Assembly: GCF_001665835.1 (NCBI RefSeq)
Contig: NZ_LZSX01000107.1
Span: 35,554-99,553 of the forward strand
Direction: 5' to 3'
DNA from: Mycobacterium colombiense
GTDB lineage: Bacteria > Actinomycetota > Actinomycetes > Mycobacteriales > Mycobacteriaceae
DNA length: 64,000 nucleotides
This document shows positions 46,954 to 55,730 of the stretch, one piece after another. A program made the position numbers and the translations under genes. Each line of letters begins with the position of its first letter. Position 1 is the first letter of the stretch. A model generated the notes under the pieces. That model saw nothing but the letters and a program-made list of their open reading frames with translations. It did not search any database and was not told the DNA's origin.

Positions 46954-47367
46954 CTACCCGCCTCCGACCGTCGTGATGCGAACCTGCGTGTAGCGCCGGC
47001 GGGCGATGCGCCACCCTGCCGGCGTGCGCACGATGTCGTCGTCGTAGAACCCGATCGCGTTGACACCAGAGTTGTTGTCGCCAGCCATGATCAGGCCGTC
47101 GATGTAGGTGCGTGCCGTGGCTTTGTCGCCGTCGAGGGTGACGGCCTGGTTGGTCAGGCGGTGCAGCGTGTGTCCCGCCAGGGCGTGCACCTGCTCCATG
47201 AAGTCGGCGGCTGCGTCGACGCCATTCCAGGTGCCGATCTCGCCGTAGTCCAGCTGGCAGTCGTCGGTGAAGACGGTGCGAAACAGCGGCCAGTCGCGCC
47301 GGTCGATCCCCGTGGCATAGCGCACCAGCAGTTCGGAGATGTCTTGGCGGTCATCGCGTTCGCTCAC
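46954..47367 (-). CDS. SnoaL/NTF2-like protein
   Basis: This 137-residue NTF2-fold protein has DISELLVRYATGIDRRDWPLFRTVF, the conserved DCQLDYGEIG and TVGGG C-terminus. Members are small isomerases, dehydratases or hydroxylase-like enzymes of polycyclic compounds. GTG 47367 overlaps the ADH stop (GTGA) and has GGAGA upstream. It lies between ADH and SDR genes. Confidence 0.85.
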   Translation of the reverse strand: MSERDDRQDISELLVRYATGIDRRDWPLFRTVFTDDCQLDYGEIGTWNGVDAAADFMEQVHALAGHTLHRLTNQAVTLDGDKATARTYIDGLIMAGDNNSGVNAIGFYDDDIVRTPAGWRIARRRYTQVRITTVGGG

Positions 47368-48416
47368 GAGAGGTCTCCATTCGGACGGACGACGATCCGG
47401 GGCGGGCCGTCGGACCTGCGGGCCTGATCGAGGGCCTCGGGCACCTCGTCGAGGCCGATGATCTTGCCGACGCTCGGCAACGGGTCCAGCCGACCCGCCG
47501 CGATGGCGTCCAGTGTGCCGTACCAGTCCTGCGGGTGTGGACCGCCACCGAACTGAATCGTCACGCCTTGGCGGGTGGCGGTGGTGATGTCGAGGGTGTC
47601 GCCGGTGTACCAGCCGCCCGCGCAGTAGATGCGGGTGCCCATTTCGGCGGATTCGACCAACTTCTGGATCAGCCCGGACGCCCCCACGCATTCGAATACG
47701 ACTGCCGGCCCGGGCAATCCGCGTTGCGCGCGCACCTCGTTGAACGCTTCGAACGGGGACTTCTCGCCCGGGTCGACCAGCACGTGCGCGCCGAAGCGGT
47801 CACCGGCCAGCTGCCGCCGGTCCGCCTTGTAGTCGGAGACGACGATCGGTTCGATGCCGCGGCCGGCCAGGGCCGCGACGGCCGAGAGCCCGATCGCTCC
47901 CGCACCGATGACGATGGGGATCTCGCCGTGCTGCAGCTGCGCCGAGCGCACGTAGAACTCGCCGACGGCGAACGCGTCGGTCAATGCCACGGCGTCGCTG
48001 GACACCTCGCCGGGGGCGGGCTTGGCCGCCACCTCCGAAACCACCAGTAGCTCAGCAAAACTGCCCTGCGCCTCGGGATGCTGACCGATGATGCGCATTC
48101 CGCCGGCACCGCCGTCGACCAGGCGCACCGGCATGGCCGTCACGCGCGTACCGACGGCGAACTGGTCGGTGCAGCCCGGCCCATGTCCGACGACCTCGCC
48201 CACGAATTCATGGCCGAGCACGATGTCGCGGTCGGTGTCGTACAGCGAGCGGCCGGTCGGGTCGTCGATGGCGAGCTCGGGATGGTCCATGAAATGCACG
48301 TCGGACGCGCAGATCGCGGTGCTCAACGTGCGCAGCAACAACTCACCGGGCCCGGGTTCGGGGTCCGGCGTCTCGCGGACCTGTAACCGACCGTCTCGTA
48401 ACACCACAGCGCGCAA
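47364..48416 (-). CDS. Zinc-containing alcohol dehydrogenase (MDR superfamily)
   Basis: About 350 residues. Catalytic zinc ligands lie in ICASDVHFMDHP and GHEFVGEVVG, and the NAD(P) motif is VIGAGAIGLSAVAAL. The usual four-Cys structural zinc loop is missing. TTG 48416 (LRAVVLRDGRLQ, with GAGAAAG upstream) gives the normal family N-terminus. An ATG at 48464 would add sixteen residues from unusually AT-rich sequence containing direct repeats, and looks wrong. It heads the ADH-SnoaL-SDR operon, divergent from IclR. Confidence 0.85.
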   Translation of the reverse strand: MRAVVLRDGRLQVRETPDPEPGPGELLLRTLSTAICASDVHFMDHPELAIDDPTGRSLYDTDRDIVLGHEFVGEVVGHGPGCTDQFAVGTRVTAMPVRLVDGGAGGMRIIGQHPEAQGSFAELLVVSEVAAKPAPGEVSSDAVALTDAFAVGEFYVRSAQLQHGEIPIVIGAGAIGLSAVAALAGRGIEPIVVSDYKADRRQLAGDRFGAHVLVDPGEKSPFEAFNEVRAQRGLPGPAVVFECVGASGLIQKLVESAEMGTRIYCAGGWYTGDTLDITTATRQGVTIQFGGGPHPQDWYGTLDAIAAGRLDPLPSVGKIIGLDEVPEALDQARRSDGPPRIVVRPNGDLS

Positions 48417-48427
48417 TGCGTTAACTT

Positions 48428-48456
48428 TCTCGAATAATCGATATAGGATCTCGAAT
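48428..48456. promoter_or_regulatory. Direct repeat in the ADH/iclR promoter region
   Basis: TCTCGAAT occurs at 48428-48435 and 48449-48456, 21 nt apart (two helical turns), in an AT-rich stretch between the divergent ADH and IclR genes. It could be the IclR-family regulator's binding site. Confidence 0.4.
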
Positions 48457-48498
48457 GTTCGCATAACTGTAAAAACGCCGCCGTAAAGGAGTCAAGCG

Positions 48499-49398
48499 AT
48501 TCGCGGTTCGACGTCAGCGCCGACCGCCCGCGTGCTCGATGTCGTCGAGCTGCTGGCGCGGTCCGGAAACGCGCGGCTGCGCTTCTCCGACGTGGTGCGC
48601 GAGCTGGGTCTCACCCAGGCGACCGCGCACGCGATCCTGAAGACGCTGTGCGACCGCGGGTGGGCCAGTCGCGATCCGGTCGCGAAGACGTTCGCGCTCG
48701 GTCCCGCGCTCGCCGTGGTGGCCGCCCGTACGGACACCGCCCGACCGCTCGCGCATGCGGCGCGGTCCGCGGCCCTGCGGCTCTCCCGGGAAGTCGGCTA
48801 CGCCTGTTCGGTGGTCGAGAAGTTCGGTGATTCCTTGGTGGTCACCGCCTTTGAGGGCGAACCGGCCACGCAGCCGTCGGGCATACCGGGTGATCGCATC
48901 CCGTACGCGCCGCCGTTCGGCGTGGCGATGGCGGCCTGGGACACCGAGGAGGAACAACGCGAGTGGGTCCGGCGGGGTGCCGGTGACAATGCCGACCGCG
49001 CCCAACGCCTGCAACAGGTGCTGGCGCACACGCGCGAACGGGGATTCGACGTCGACTGGACGACGCCGGCGCTCGCGCAGGCGGTGCAGGTGGTCGGCAC
49101 TTTGGACAGCAGGGAGATGCCGACTCCGGTGCGCCACATCATGGACCAGCTGCTGGTCGAGTTCACCACCATCGGCTTTCTTTCCGACGACAACCCGGGC
49201 CGGCGCAAGCAGCCCGTGGTGACCATCGCCGCTCCGGTTTTCGACGAACGGGGACGCGTTGCCCTGATGGTGGCCGTGCATCCGCTGTGCGCGCTGAGCG
49301 CGCGACAGATCCGCGACATCGGAAAACACCTGACCGACGAGACGTCCGCACTCGGCGGATCGACGCCGCAGCCGGGCTCGATCGATACCACCGTGTAG
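48499..49398 (+). CDS. IclR family transcriptional regulator with probable ATT start
   Basis: The winged helix begins VLDVVELLARSGNARLRFSDV and continues LGLTQATAHAILKTL; the C-terminal IclR effector domain has IPYAPPFGVAM and PVFDERGRVALMVAV. The first conventional start, GTG 48532, falls inside the first helix and has no ribosome binding site. A strong AAAGGAG (48485-48491) sits 7 nt before an in-frame ATT at 48499, which gives a typical N-terminal extension (RGSTSAPTA). It is divergent from the ADH operon and probably regulates it. Confidence 0.83.
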   Translation: MRGSTSAPTARVLDVVELLARSGNARLRFSDVVRELGLTQATAHAILKTLCDRGWASRDPVAKTFALGPALAVVAARTDTARPLAHAARSAALRLSREVGYACSVVEKFGDSLVVTAFEGEPATQPSGIPGDRIPYAPPFGVAMAAWDTEEEQREWVRRGAGDNADRAQRLQQVLAHTRERGFDVDWTTPALAQAVQVVGTLDSREMPTPVRHIMDQLLVEFTTIGFLSDDNPGRRKQPVVTIAAPVFDERGRVALMVAVHPLCALSARQIRDIGKHLTDETSALGGSTPQPGSIDTTV

Positions 49399-49456
49399 CG
49401 CATCGCACACACGACTGGGCCCGCCCCTCGGGGTAGCCTCGCCTGGGAGGCGAAAA

Positions 49457-50866
49457 GTGGTGGCACATAACTACGTTGTGGACGAACTGGCCGAATTCGT
49501 CGTCGGCGCCAGGCAGGCGGATCTGACCGGGCAGCCGCGCGCACTGTTGAAACGCAACGTGCTCGACAGCCTCGCGTGCGCCGTCGGTTCGCTGGACGGG
49601 GAACTCATCCCGACGATCCGTGACCACACCGCCCAGTTCGGCGGCGCCCCCACGACCACCCTGGTCGGCGGCGGGCGGGCGTCGGTGGACCAGGGCGCGT
49701 TCTTCAACGCGGTGCTGGTGCGCTATCCCGATCTGCTCGACACCTATCTGACCGTGGGCGGACTCTGCCATCCCGCCGACAACCTCGGCGCCGTGCTGGC
49801 CGTGGCCGAGCACACCGGCGCCGGCGGGGCCGACTTCCTGCTGGCGCTGGCGGTCGCCTACGAGATCCAATGCCGTTTCAGCGCACAGGTTCCCGTGATG
49901 GCGCGCGGGCTCAACCACGCGCTGCAGCTGTCGATGTCGGTTGCGGCGGGCAGCGCGAAGCTGTTGGGACTGAGCGTCGAACAGACCGCCAACGCCATCG
50001 CGGCCGCGGCGGCCGACAACGTGTCGTTGGCGACGGTCCATGCCGAACCGGTGTCGAACTGGAAGGGCATCTCACCGGCGATCACCGGCATGCGCGCCGT
50101 GTACACGACGATGCTGGCCGCGCGCGGCGTCACCGGGCCCAAGTCGCTGTTCGAGGGCCCACACGGATTGGTGCAGCTGTTCGATCAGCCCATCGATCTG
50201 CACACCGGCGACAAGAGCCTGCACTGCGTCGAGCGGACCTACCTGAAGCAGTACTGCTCACTCATCCACGGCCAGGTCGTGATCGACGCGGTTCTGGCTC
50301 TTCGGACCGAGAACGGTTTGCGCGGTGCGGATGTCGCGCGTGTGGTCCTCGAGGTCTTCCAGGGGGCGTACGACTTCGCCGGTGGGGGCGCGTATGGCGA
50401 CAAAGAACATCCGATCACCAAGGAGCAGGCCGACTACAACCTCAAGTACCTGACCGCGGTCGCCCTGCTCGACGGCGGCGTCGGCCCCGAACAGCTTGAG
50501 AACGAACGTGTTCTGCGCACCGACGTTCAGGATCTGTTGACGTGCGTGGAGGTCAAGCCGGCCGACGATCTGACCGCCGGCTATCCGCAACGCACGGCGG
50601 CGCGCGTGCACGTGATCGCTAACGACGGGCGAGCGTTCAGCCGCGAGCAGTCGGATTACGAGGGATCACCCACCCGTCCGATGTCCTGGGAACGTGTCGT
50701 GGACAAGTTCGACTGGCTTGCCGAACCCTTCTGTGACGAGCCGCTGCGTGACGACATCGTCGCCGCGGTGGCGCGGATCGACGACATCGGAGTCGTCGAG
50801 CTCACCGGACTCCTCGGGTCGGTGCTTCCCACCGCCCGATGCGCGCGCAGCCGGCCGCGCTTCTGA
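49457..50866 (+). CDS. MmgE/PrpD family protein
   Basis: This 469-residue protein has the PrpD all-helical domain (KRNVLDSLACAVGSLDGE, NAVLVRYPDLLDTYL, CHPADNLGAVLA) and the smaller alpha/beta domain (YCSLIHGQVVIDAVLAL, KEHPITKEQADYNLKYLTA). The family includes 2-methylcitrate dehydratase and aconitate decarboxylase; no methylcitrate cycle genes are nearby. GGGAGG precedes GTG 49457. Specific activity unknown. Confidence 0.88.
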   Translation: MVAHNYVVDELAEFVVGARQADLTGQPRALLKRNVLDSLACAVGSLDGELIPTIRDHTAQFGGAPTTTLVGGGRASVDQGAFFNAVLVRYPDLLDTYLTVGGLCHPADNLGAVLAVAEHTGAGGADFLLALAVAYEIQCRFSAQVPVMARGLNHALQLSMSVAAGSAKLLGLSVEQTANAIAAAAADNVSLATVHAEPVSNWKGISPAITGMRAVYTTMLAARGVTGPKSLFEGPHGLVQLFDQPIDLHTGDKSLHCVERTYLKQYCSLIHGQVVIDAVLALRTENGLRGADVARVVLEVFQGAYDFAGGGAYGDKEHPITKEQADYNLKYLTAVALLDGGVGPEQLENERVLRTDVQDLLTCVEVKPADDLTAGYPQRTAARVHVIANDGRAFSREQSDYEGSPTRPMSWERVVDKFDWLAEPFCDEPLRDDIVAAVARIDDIGVVELTGLLGSVLPTARCARSRPRF

Positions 50867-50922
50867 CGCACAACGTGCGCGCCCCCTTGCGTGGCCGACC
50901 GCCCGCCGTGAATGATCCGGCC

Positions 50923-51687
50923 ATGGGGAAAGGACGCCGCCACAACCGGTGGGAGCTGGTCACCTGCGCCGTTGCCGGCCACGTCACCTACGCGCCCGAC
51001 GACAAGTCCCTCGCCGACCGGCTGAGCGGCAACACCGGGCTGGGCGAGGTGTGGCGCTGCTTGCGGTGCGGCGAATTCACCGTCGGCGAGCCGCACGGAC
51101 GCGGCAGCGCCGAGGACGCGCCGATGATCATGCGCGGCAAGGCGTTACGTCAGGCCATCATCATCCGCATCCTGGCGGTGGAACGCCTGTTCCGGGCGGT
51201 GGTGATTGCGCTTGCGGCCTACGCGGTGTGGAAGTTCCGCGGGGCGCGCGGCGCGATCCAGGCCACCCTCGATCGCGACCTGCCGATCTTTCGCACCGCC
51301 GGCTTCAAGGTCGATCAGATGACCATCGTGCACGAACTGGAGAAGGCGCTGGCGACCAAGCCGTCCACCCTGGCCCTGCTGACCCTGATGCTGGCCGGCT
51401 ACGCCCTGATCGAGGTCGTCGAAGGGGTGGGTCTGTGGCTGCTGAAGCGCTGGGGCGAATACTTCGCGGTGATCGCCACCTCGGTCTTCCTGCCGCTCGA
51501 GATCCACGACCTGGCCAAGGGCATCACGATGACCCGGGCGGTGACATTCACCATCAACGTCGCCGCGGTGATCTACCTCCTGGTCTCGAAGCGACTGTTC
51601 GGGCTGCGGGGCGGACGCAACGCCTACGACGAGGAACGACGCGGCGAGCAGCTGCTCGACGTCGAGAAGGCCGCGGCGGCGAACTGA
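50923..51687 (+). CDS. DUF2127 membrane protein with N-terminal Cys pairs
   Basis: From ATG 50923 this is 254 residues. A short soluble segment has CAVAGHVTYAP and WRCLRCGEFTVGEPHG, which resemble a small metal site. A DUF2127 membrane part follows, with about four helices (AVVIALAAYAVWKF, LALLTLMLAGYALIEVVEGVGLWLL, YFAVIATSVFLPLEI, FTINVAAVIYLLV). The frame is open to 50839, and GTG 50908 is an alternative start. Function unknown. Confidence 0.82.
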   Translation: MGKGRRHNRWELVTCAVAGHVTYAPDDKSLADRLSGNTGLGEVWRCLRCGEFTVGEPHGRGSAEDAPMIMRGKALRQAIIIRILAVERLFRAVVIALAAYAVWKFRGARGAIQATLDRDLPIFRTAGFKVDQMTIVHELEKALATKPSTLALLTLMLAGYALIEVVEGVGLWLLKRWGEYFAVIATSVFLPLEIHDLAKGITMTRAVTFTINVAAVIYLLVSKRLFGLRGGRNAYDEERRGEQLLDVEKAAAAN

Positions 51688-51709
51688 CGCGCCCGCCGGG
51701 CGCCGACGG

Positions 51710-52324
51710 TCATGCCCGCGTGTCCTTGGGCTGGATGAAAACGCCCTCGGCCTCCACGGTGACGCCGTCCTCGTCGGCCAGGTGGCCGACCGCGAAGATC
51801 TTGACCCCGTCGACGCGCTCGACGCGAGCCTCCGCCCGCAGTCGCCGGCCCAGCGGCGTGCGACGCCGGTACCGCAGGGTCAGGGTGCCGGTGTACGCGG
51901 GCTTGTCGGGCTGGTGGGCCGTCGCGCCGAGCACATGATCGAGCACCAGGGCGCACACCCCGCCGTGAACGGTGTCCGGCGGGCCTTCGTAGGCGGCGCC
52001 CAGTACGAACTCCGACCACACCAGGCCGTCGGGATCGTGATGGATGACCAGCGGCGGCGCCACCGGGTTCCGCAGACCCACCACGGCGTTGCCCCACGCA
52101 ATGGTCTGGCCGTCGGGGGTGCGGTGCACGCCGAACGGCCCTGGTAGCAGCTCATCGCTCAATTCGTCTGCCGCACTGTCGATTCTGGCTATCGCGGCCG
52201 CGACGGCCGTCGGCCCGGCTTCGGTGCGGATGCTGATGTCGAGGAGCCGGCGGACCGATTCGGCCAGCGGCGCGTAAACCGACTCGAGCTGGCTGACATC
52301 GATGCAGGGCGTCTGGGCATGCAT
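51710..52324 (-). CDS. PaaI-type hotdog thioesterase
   Basis: This 204-residue protein has a C-terminal 4HBT hotdog domain: PDTVHGGVCALVLDHVLG, LTLRYRRRTPLGRRLRAEARVER and EAEGVFIQP. The N-terminal 90 residues are helical and family-specific. It should hydrolyse an acyl-CoA thioester. It is divergent from an SDR gene. Confidence 0.87.
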   Translation of the reverse strand: MHAQTPCIDVSQLESVYAPLAESVRRLLDISIRTEAGPTAVAAAIARIDSAADELSDELLPGPFGVHRTPDGQTIAWGNAVVGLRNPVAPPLVIHHDPDGLVWSEFVLGAAYEGPPDTVHGGVCALVLDHVLGATAHQPDKPAYTGTLTLRYRRRTPLGRRLRAEARVERVDGVKIFAVGHLADEDGVTVEAEGVFIQPKDTRA

Positions 52325-52415
52325 CCTGGCAACTTAACAGTGCGACCACTGGGTGGGCCGCGCCCGTCGGAGCGGCCGGTTGCCCGGGCATACTGCCCTG
52401 AGAACGGAGGAGTCA

Positions 52416-53261
52416 ATGGGGACCTATGCCATTACCGGGTCGGCTTCCGGGATGGGCCGCGAGACGACCCGGCGTCTTCGGGACAACGGGCACAGCGTCA
52501 TCGGTGTCGACATCAAGGACGCCGATGTGGTCGCCGACTTGTCGACGCCCGATGGGCGCAGCGCGGCGGCCGACCGCGTCCTGGAGCTTTCGGGCAACAG
52601 ACTCGACGGTGCCGTCCTGGCGGCGGGGCTAGGTCCGAGTCCCGGCCGCGACCGCGTCCGCCAGATCGCTGCGGTCAATTACTTCGGGGTCGTCGAATTG
52701 CTGGCCGCGTGGCGTGCCGCGCTGGCCGCCGCCGAACGCGCGAAAGTCGTTGTCGTCGGCAGTAATTCGACGACCACCATACCGGCGGTGCCGCGCCGTG
52801 CGGTTAAAGCGCTGCTTGCCCACGATGCCGGCAAGGCGGTGCGAGCGGTGCGGCTATTGGGTCCTGCCGCGCCGACCATGATGTACGGGGCGTCCAAGAT
52901 CGCGGTCAGTCGTTGGGTGCGACGACACGCGGTGCGTCCGGAGTGGGCCGGCTCGGGCGTGCGCCTGAACGCGCTGTCACCTGGCGCGATCATGACACCG
53001 CTTCTGCAGGAGCAGTTGTCGGACCCGAGGCAGGCGAAGGCCGTCCGGTCGTTCCCCGTCCCGGTGGGCGGCTTCGGTGACGCAGGGCACATGGCCGACT
53101 GGATGTGCTTCATGCTGTCGGACGCCGCCGATTTTCTCTGCGGCAGTGTAGTATTCGTTGACGGCGGTACCGACGCGTATTTCCGCCCCGATGACTGGCC
53201 GAAGGCCTTACCCGCACACCGATTGCCCGGTTATCTGCGCAGGTTCAAGGGTTTTCACTAG
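52416..53261 (+). CDS. Short-chain dehydrogenase (hydroxysteroid dehydrogenase-like)
   Basis: This 281-residue SDR has AITGSASGMGRETTRRL and a short NAD-type segment VDIKDADVVADLSTP. Both are typical of the small 3-alpha-hydroxysteroid dehydrogenase-like SDRs. It has active-site YGASKIAVSRWVRRH and a C-terminal FVDGGTDAY. GGAGGAG precedes ATG 52416. It is monocistronic; substrate unknown. Confidence 0.88.
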   Translation: MGTYAITGSASGMGRETTRRLRDNGHSVIGVDIKDADVVADLSTPDGRSAAADRVLELSGNRLDGAVLAAGLGPSPGRDRVRQIAAVNYFGVVELLAAWRAALAAAERAKVVVVGSNSTTTIPAVPRRAVKALLAHDAGKAVRAVRLLGPAAPTMMYGASKIAVSRWVRRHAVRPEWAGSGVRLNALSPGAIMTPLLQEQLSDPRQAKAVRSFPVPVGGFGDAGHMADWMCFMLSDAADFLCGSVVFVDGGTDAYFRPDDWPKALPAHRLPGYLRRFKGFH

Positions 53262-53413
53262 GCGCACCGTTGCGCGCCTTTCGTTGCGTCACGGATGTGC
53301 CCTACACCACAGATGGCTTTTCGTGGCGTTTACCGCGGCGCGGCGCCCTCGTAAAACGGCTGCGGTGCAATTGAATGAGTCGGCGCACATGCCGAAAGAA
53401 CAAAGGACACATT

Positions 53414-53578
53414 GTGGCAACACTCCCGACCTGGGTCAGCCAGGCTCCCGCCACTTTCGACGTGGTCGCGCCACTGAAGGCACGCGCCTTCGATGTAGTG
53501 CACGCGGTGCTCCGAACCGGGCGGCGACCGGTGGACCCGGGCCCGCGCCTGATGCCCAAAGGCGTCGAACGCTGCTGA
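53414..53578 (+). CDS. Small hypothetical protein, 54 aa
   Basis: AAAGGA lies 6 nt before GTG 53414, opening a 54-residue frame (starts VATLPTWVSQAP, ends LMPKGVERC) that stops 28 nt before the methyltransferase. The good ribosome binding site and the use of GC3-rich codons support it, but no domain is recognisable. Confidence 0.4.
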   Translation: MATLPTWVSQAPATFDVVAPLKARAFDVVHAVLRTGRRPVDPGPRLMPKGVERC

Positions 53579-53606
53579 GCGCCCGGTCGGGCAGACTGGG
53601 TCGACG

Positions 53607-54218
53607 GTGGATGACTACGCGAAGCACGACGACTACTGGAACCACAACACCGCCTATCACCCGTGGCTGGTCGACCTCGCCTCCCGGCAGCGCGGCGACG
53701 TGCTGGACGTCGGCTGCGGGGACGGACTGCTGGCGGCGCGGCTAGCCGCGGTGTCACGCATCGTCGTGGGGATCGACGCCGACCCCACATCGGTGCGGCG
53801 CGCCTCGCAGCGACTGCAGGCGCTCGATAACGCCTCGGCGGAACTGCGGCCCTTCGAGGATCTCGAGCAGGCCGAGCGTTCATTCGATCTGATCACCTTC
53901 GTCGCCAGCCTGCATCATCTGCCGCTGCGCGACGCACTGGGTAAAGCACGCCAAATGCTGCGCCCGGCAGGGGAATTGGCGGTGGTTGGACTGTCCGCCA
54001 ACAAGAGCGTCGCCGACTGGGTGTGGGCCGGTCTGTGTTTACCGGCGGTGCGCGCCGGGTCGAGGCTGCACCGGGAAACCCGCAACATCGGCGTGGCCGT
54101 CGCCGATCCCCGCGAAAGCCTGGGCGAGATCCGGCAGGCGGCCGAAGACGTTTTACCGGGGGCCCGCATCCGACGGGGACTTTACTACCGGTACCGCCTG
54201 CTCTGGCGGAACGCCTGA
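53607..54218 (+). CDS. Class I SAM-dependent methyltransferase
   Basis: This 203-residue protein has motif I VLDVGCGDGLLAARLA, acidic motif II VVGIDADPTSV, motif post-I FDLITFVASLHHLPLRDAL and LRPAGELAVVGL. It transfers a methyl group to an unknown acceptor. GTG 53607 starts the domain normally. Its last 66 nt overlap the CGNR gene on the opposite strand. Confidence 0.85.
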   Translation: MDDYAKHDDYWNHNTAYHPWLVDLASRQRGDVLDVGCGDGLLAARLAAVSRIVVGIDADPTSVRRASQRLQALDNASAELRPFEDLEQAERSFDLITFVASLHHLPLRDALGKARQMLRPAGELAVVGLSANKSVADWVWAGLCLPAVRAGSRLHRETRNIGVAVADPRESLGEIRQAAEDVLPGARIRRGLYYRYRLLWRNA

Positions 54219-54806
54219 CGCCGCCGCCCGGTCGCGTTCGCGCCGCCGGGCCCGGGAGGCCCGCAGATTGACGGCGTTGCCGCACGTTTTGACGTCGTGC
54301 CAGACCCCGCTGTTGTTTTTCGAGCGATCGTAGAACGTCGACCCGCACCGGTGGTTGTGGCAGCGCTTGATCCGCCGCCAGGTGCCGGCGTGCTGGCTCA
54401 ACAGGATCTCGCCCCACAGCGCCGACGCCAGCCAGCGCCAGCCGCTGCCGGCGGGGTCCAGCCGCACCTCACCGGACTCGGCCAGCGCGAAGGATGCCGC
54501 AACGCCGCCAGGACCGCGCCCGCTCGGGGGTTCGCCGTCCACCAGCCGCTCGACGGTGGCACGCACGGCGCGAAGCCTGACCAGGTCCGCGTCACCCAGC
54601 TCCGGTGGCTGCAGGTCCGCGCCGCGTGCGGCCGACCACGCTCGCACCACGGTGGCCGCCCAGTCACGGGCGAGCTTCGGGTCGGCCAACAGGTCCGGCC
54701 CGTACCCTTCGACGGCCCTCGTGTTCAGGAAGTCCTGGACCAGGCCCAGGCCGCCGGGTGCCGCGGCGCACCCGTATCGCTGTGACGCAACCCACGAGGA
54801 TGACAT
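54153..54806 (-). CDS. ABATE/CGNR zinc-finger regulator
   Basis: This 217-residue protein has an N-terminal ABATE (stress-related) domain with LVQDFLNTR. Its C-terminal CGNR zinc finger has CHNHRCGSTFYDRSKNNS, CGNAVNLRASRARRR and the metal Cys set. Members are probable transcription regulators. ATG 54806 is preferred to the TTG at 54812. It is divergent from an SDR gene, with a perfect 31-nt palindrome between them, the likely binding site. Confidence 0.87.
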   Translation of the reverse strand: MSSSWVASQRYGCAAAPGGLGLVQDFLNTRAVEGYGPDLLADPKLARDWAATVVRAWSAARGADLQPPELGDADLVRLRAVRATVERLVDGEPPSGRGPGGVAASFALAESGEVRLDPAGSGWRWLASALWGEILLSQHAGTWRRIKRCHNHRCGSTFYDRSKNNSGVWHDVKTCGNAVNLRASRARRRERDRAAASGVPPEQAVPVVKSPSDAGPR

Positions 54807-54847
54807 ATACAAACAATAGTTGACTATGTCGGACCGGTCAATTAGCG

Positions 54848-54878
54848 TGACGTAGGCATAGTAGTTTTGCCTACGTCA
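54848..54878. promoter_or_regulatory. 31-nt perfect palindrome between CGNR and SDR genes
   Basis: TGACGTAGGCA (54848-54858), a 9-nt spacer and TGCCTACGTCA (54868-54878). It lies just before the SDR ribosome binding site (AAAGGAG), 14 nt from its ATG, and 42 nt upstream of the CGNR start. A TTGAC-N12-GTCAA dyad lies upstream at about 54820. No T-run suggests a terminator. Confidence 0.7.
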
Positions 54879-54891
54879 AAGGAGCGAGATC

Positions 54892-55587
54892 ATGGTCAAC
54901 GTCAAGGGGTCGACGGTGGTGGTCACCGGTGGACAACGCGGGCTCGGCAAGGCCATCGTGGCGGAGTTGTTGGAACGCGGCGCCGCCAAGGTCTACGCCA
55001 CTGCCCGGGCGCCGCAGCCCAGTCCGGACCCGCGCGTGGTGAGCGTCGAATTGGAGGTCACCGAACCGGATTCGGTTGCCGCGCTGGCGGCCAGGGCATC
55101 GGACGCCGACATCGTCATCAACAACGCCGGTGTGCTCGGCGCCGGCAGCTTGCTCACCAGCGACATCGATGAGGTCCGGGCGGTCTTCGAGACGAACTAC
55201 TTCGGCGCGCTGCGCGTGGCCAAGGCGTTCGCCCCGATCCTGGCCGACAACGGCGGTGGGGCACTGGTCGACATCGCCTCGATCCTGTCGTGGATGCCGG
55301 GATCCGGCGGCTACGGCGACTCCAAGGCCGCGCTGTGGTCGACGACGAATTCGCTGCGTATCGAGCTCGAGAAGCAGGGCACCCTGGTGGTCGCCGCGCA
55401 CCTCAGCTTCACCGACACCGAGATGACCTCCGGCTTCGACGCACCGAAGAACGACCCGCGCCAGGTGGCGCGCGCGATCGTCGACGGCATCGAGGCGGAT
55501 GACACCGAGGTGCTGGCCGACGACGACACCCGCTACGTCAAGGCGGCGTTGTCCGGACCGATCGAGGCGCTACCCCGGATGGGATGA
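54892..55587 (+). CDS. Short-chain dehydrogenase/reductase
   Basis: This 231-residue SDR has TGGQRGLGKAIVAEL, TARAPQP (NADPH type), NNAGVLGAGSLL, ASILSWMPGSGGYGDSKAA with the YxxxK active site, and LSFTDTEMTSGF. AAAGGAG directly precedes ATG 54892, inside or beside the palindrome. Probably controlled by the divergent CGNR protein. Confidence 0.88.
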   Translation: MVNVKGSTVVVTGGQRGLGKAIVAELLERGAAKVYATARAPQPSPDPRVVSVELEVTEPDSVAALAARASDADIVINNAGVLGAGSLLTSDIDEVRAVFETNYFGALRVAKAFAPILADNGGGALVDIASILSWMPGSGGYGDSKAALWSTTNSLRIELEKQGTLVVAAHLSFTDTEMTSGFDAPKNDPRQVARAIVDGIEADDTEVLADDDTRYVKAALSGPIEALPRMG

Positions 55588-55730
55588 ACGGCTGGAGGCT
55601 CGAAGGTCTGTCCGAAGGCAGAATTGCGTGGTGTGACGGTGGGTCAAGCAGGCCGTTGCGGTGGCTCACTTGGTCGGCCCGGCCCAAAGTCACCGGCGCA
55701 TCGACCGGCCCGGCGTGTTTGGATAGCACC

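Noticed and set aside
48417..48464. ATG 48464 as the start of the alcohol dehydrogenase
   Set aside because: The extra residues are AT-rich, contain the direct repeats, have no ribosome binding site, and lie outside the family's normal N-terminus.
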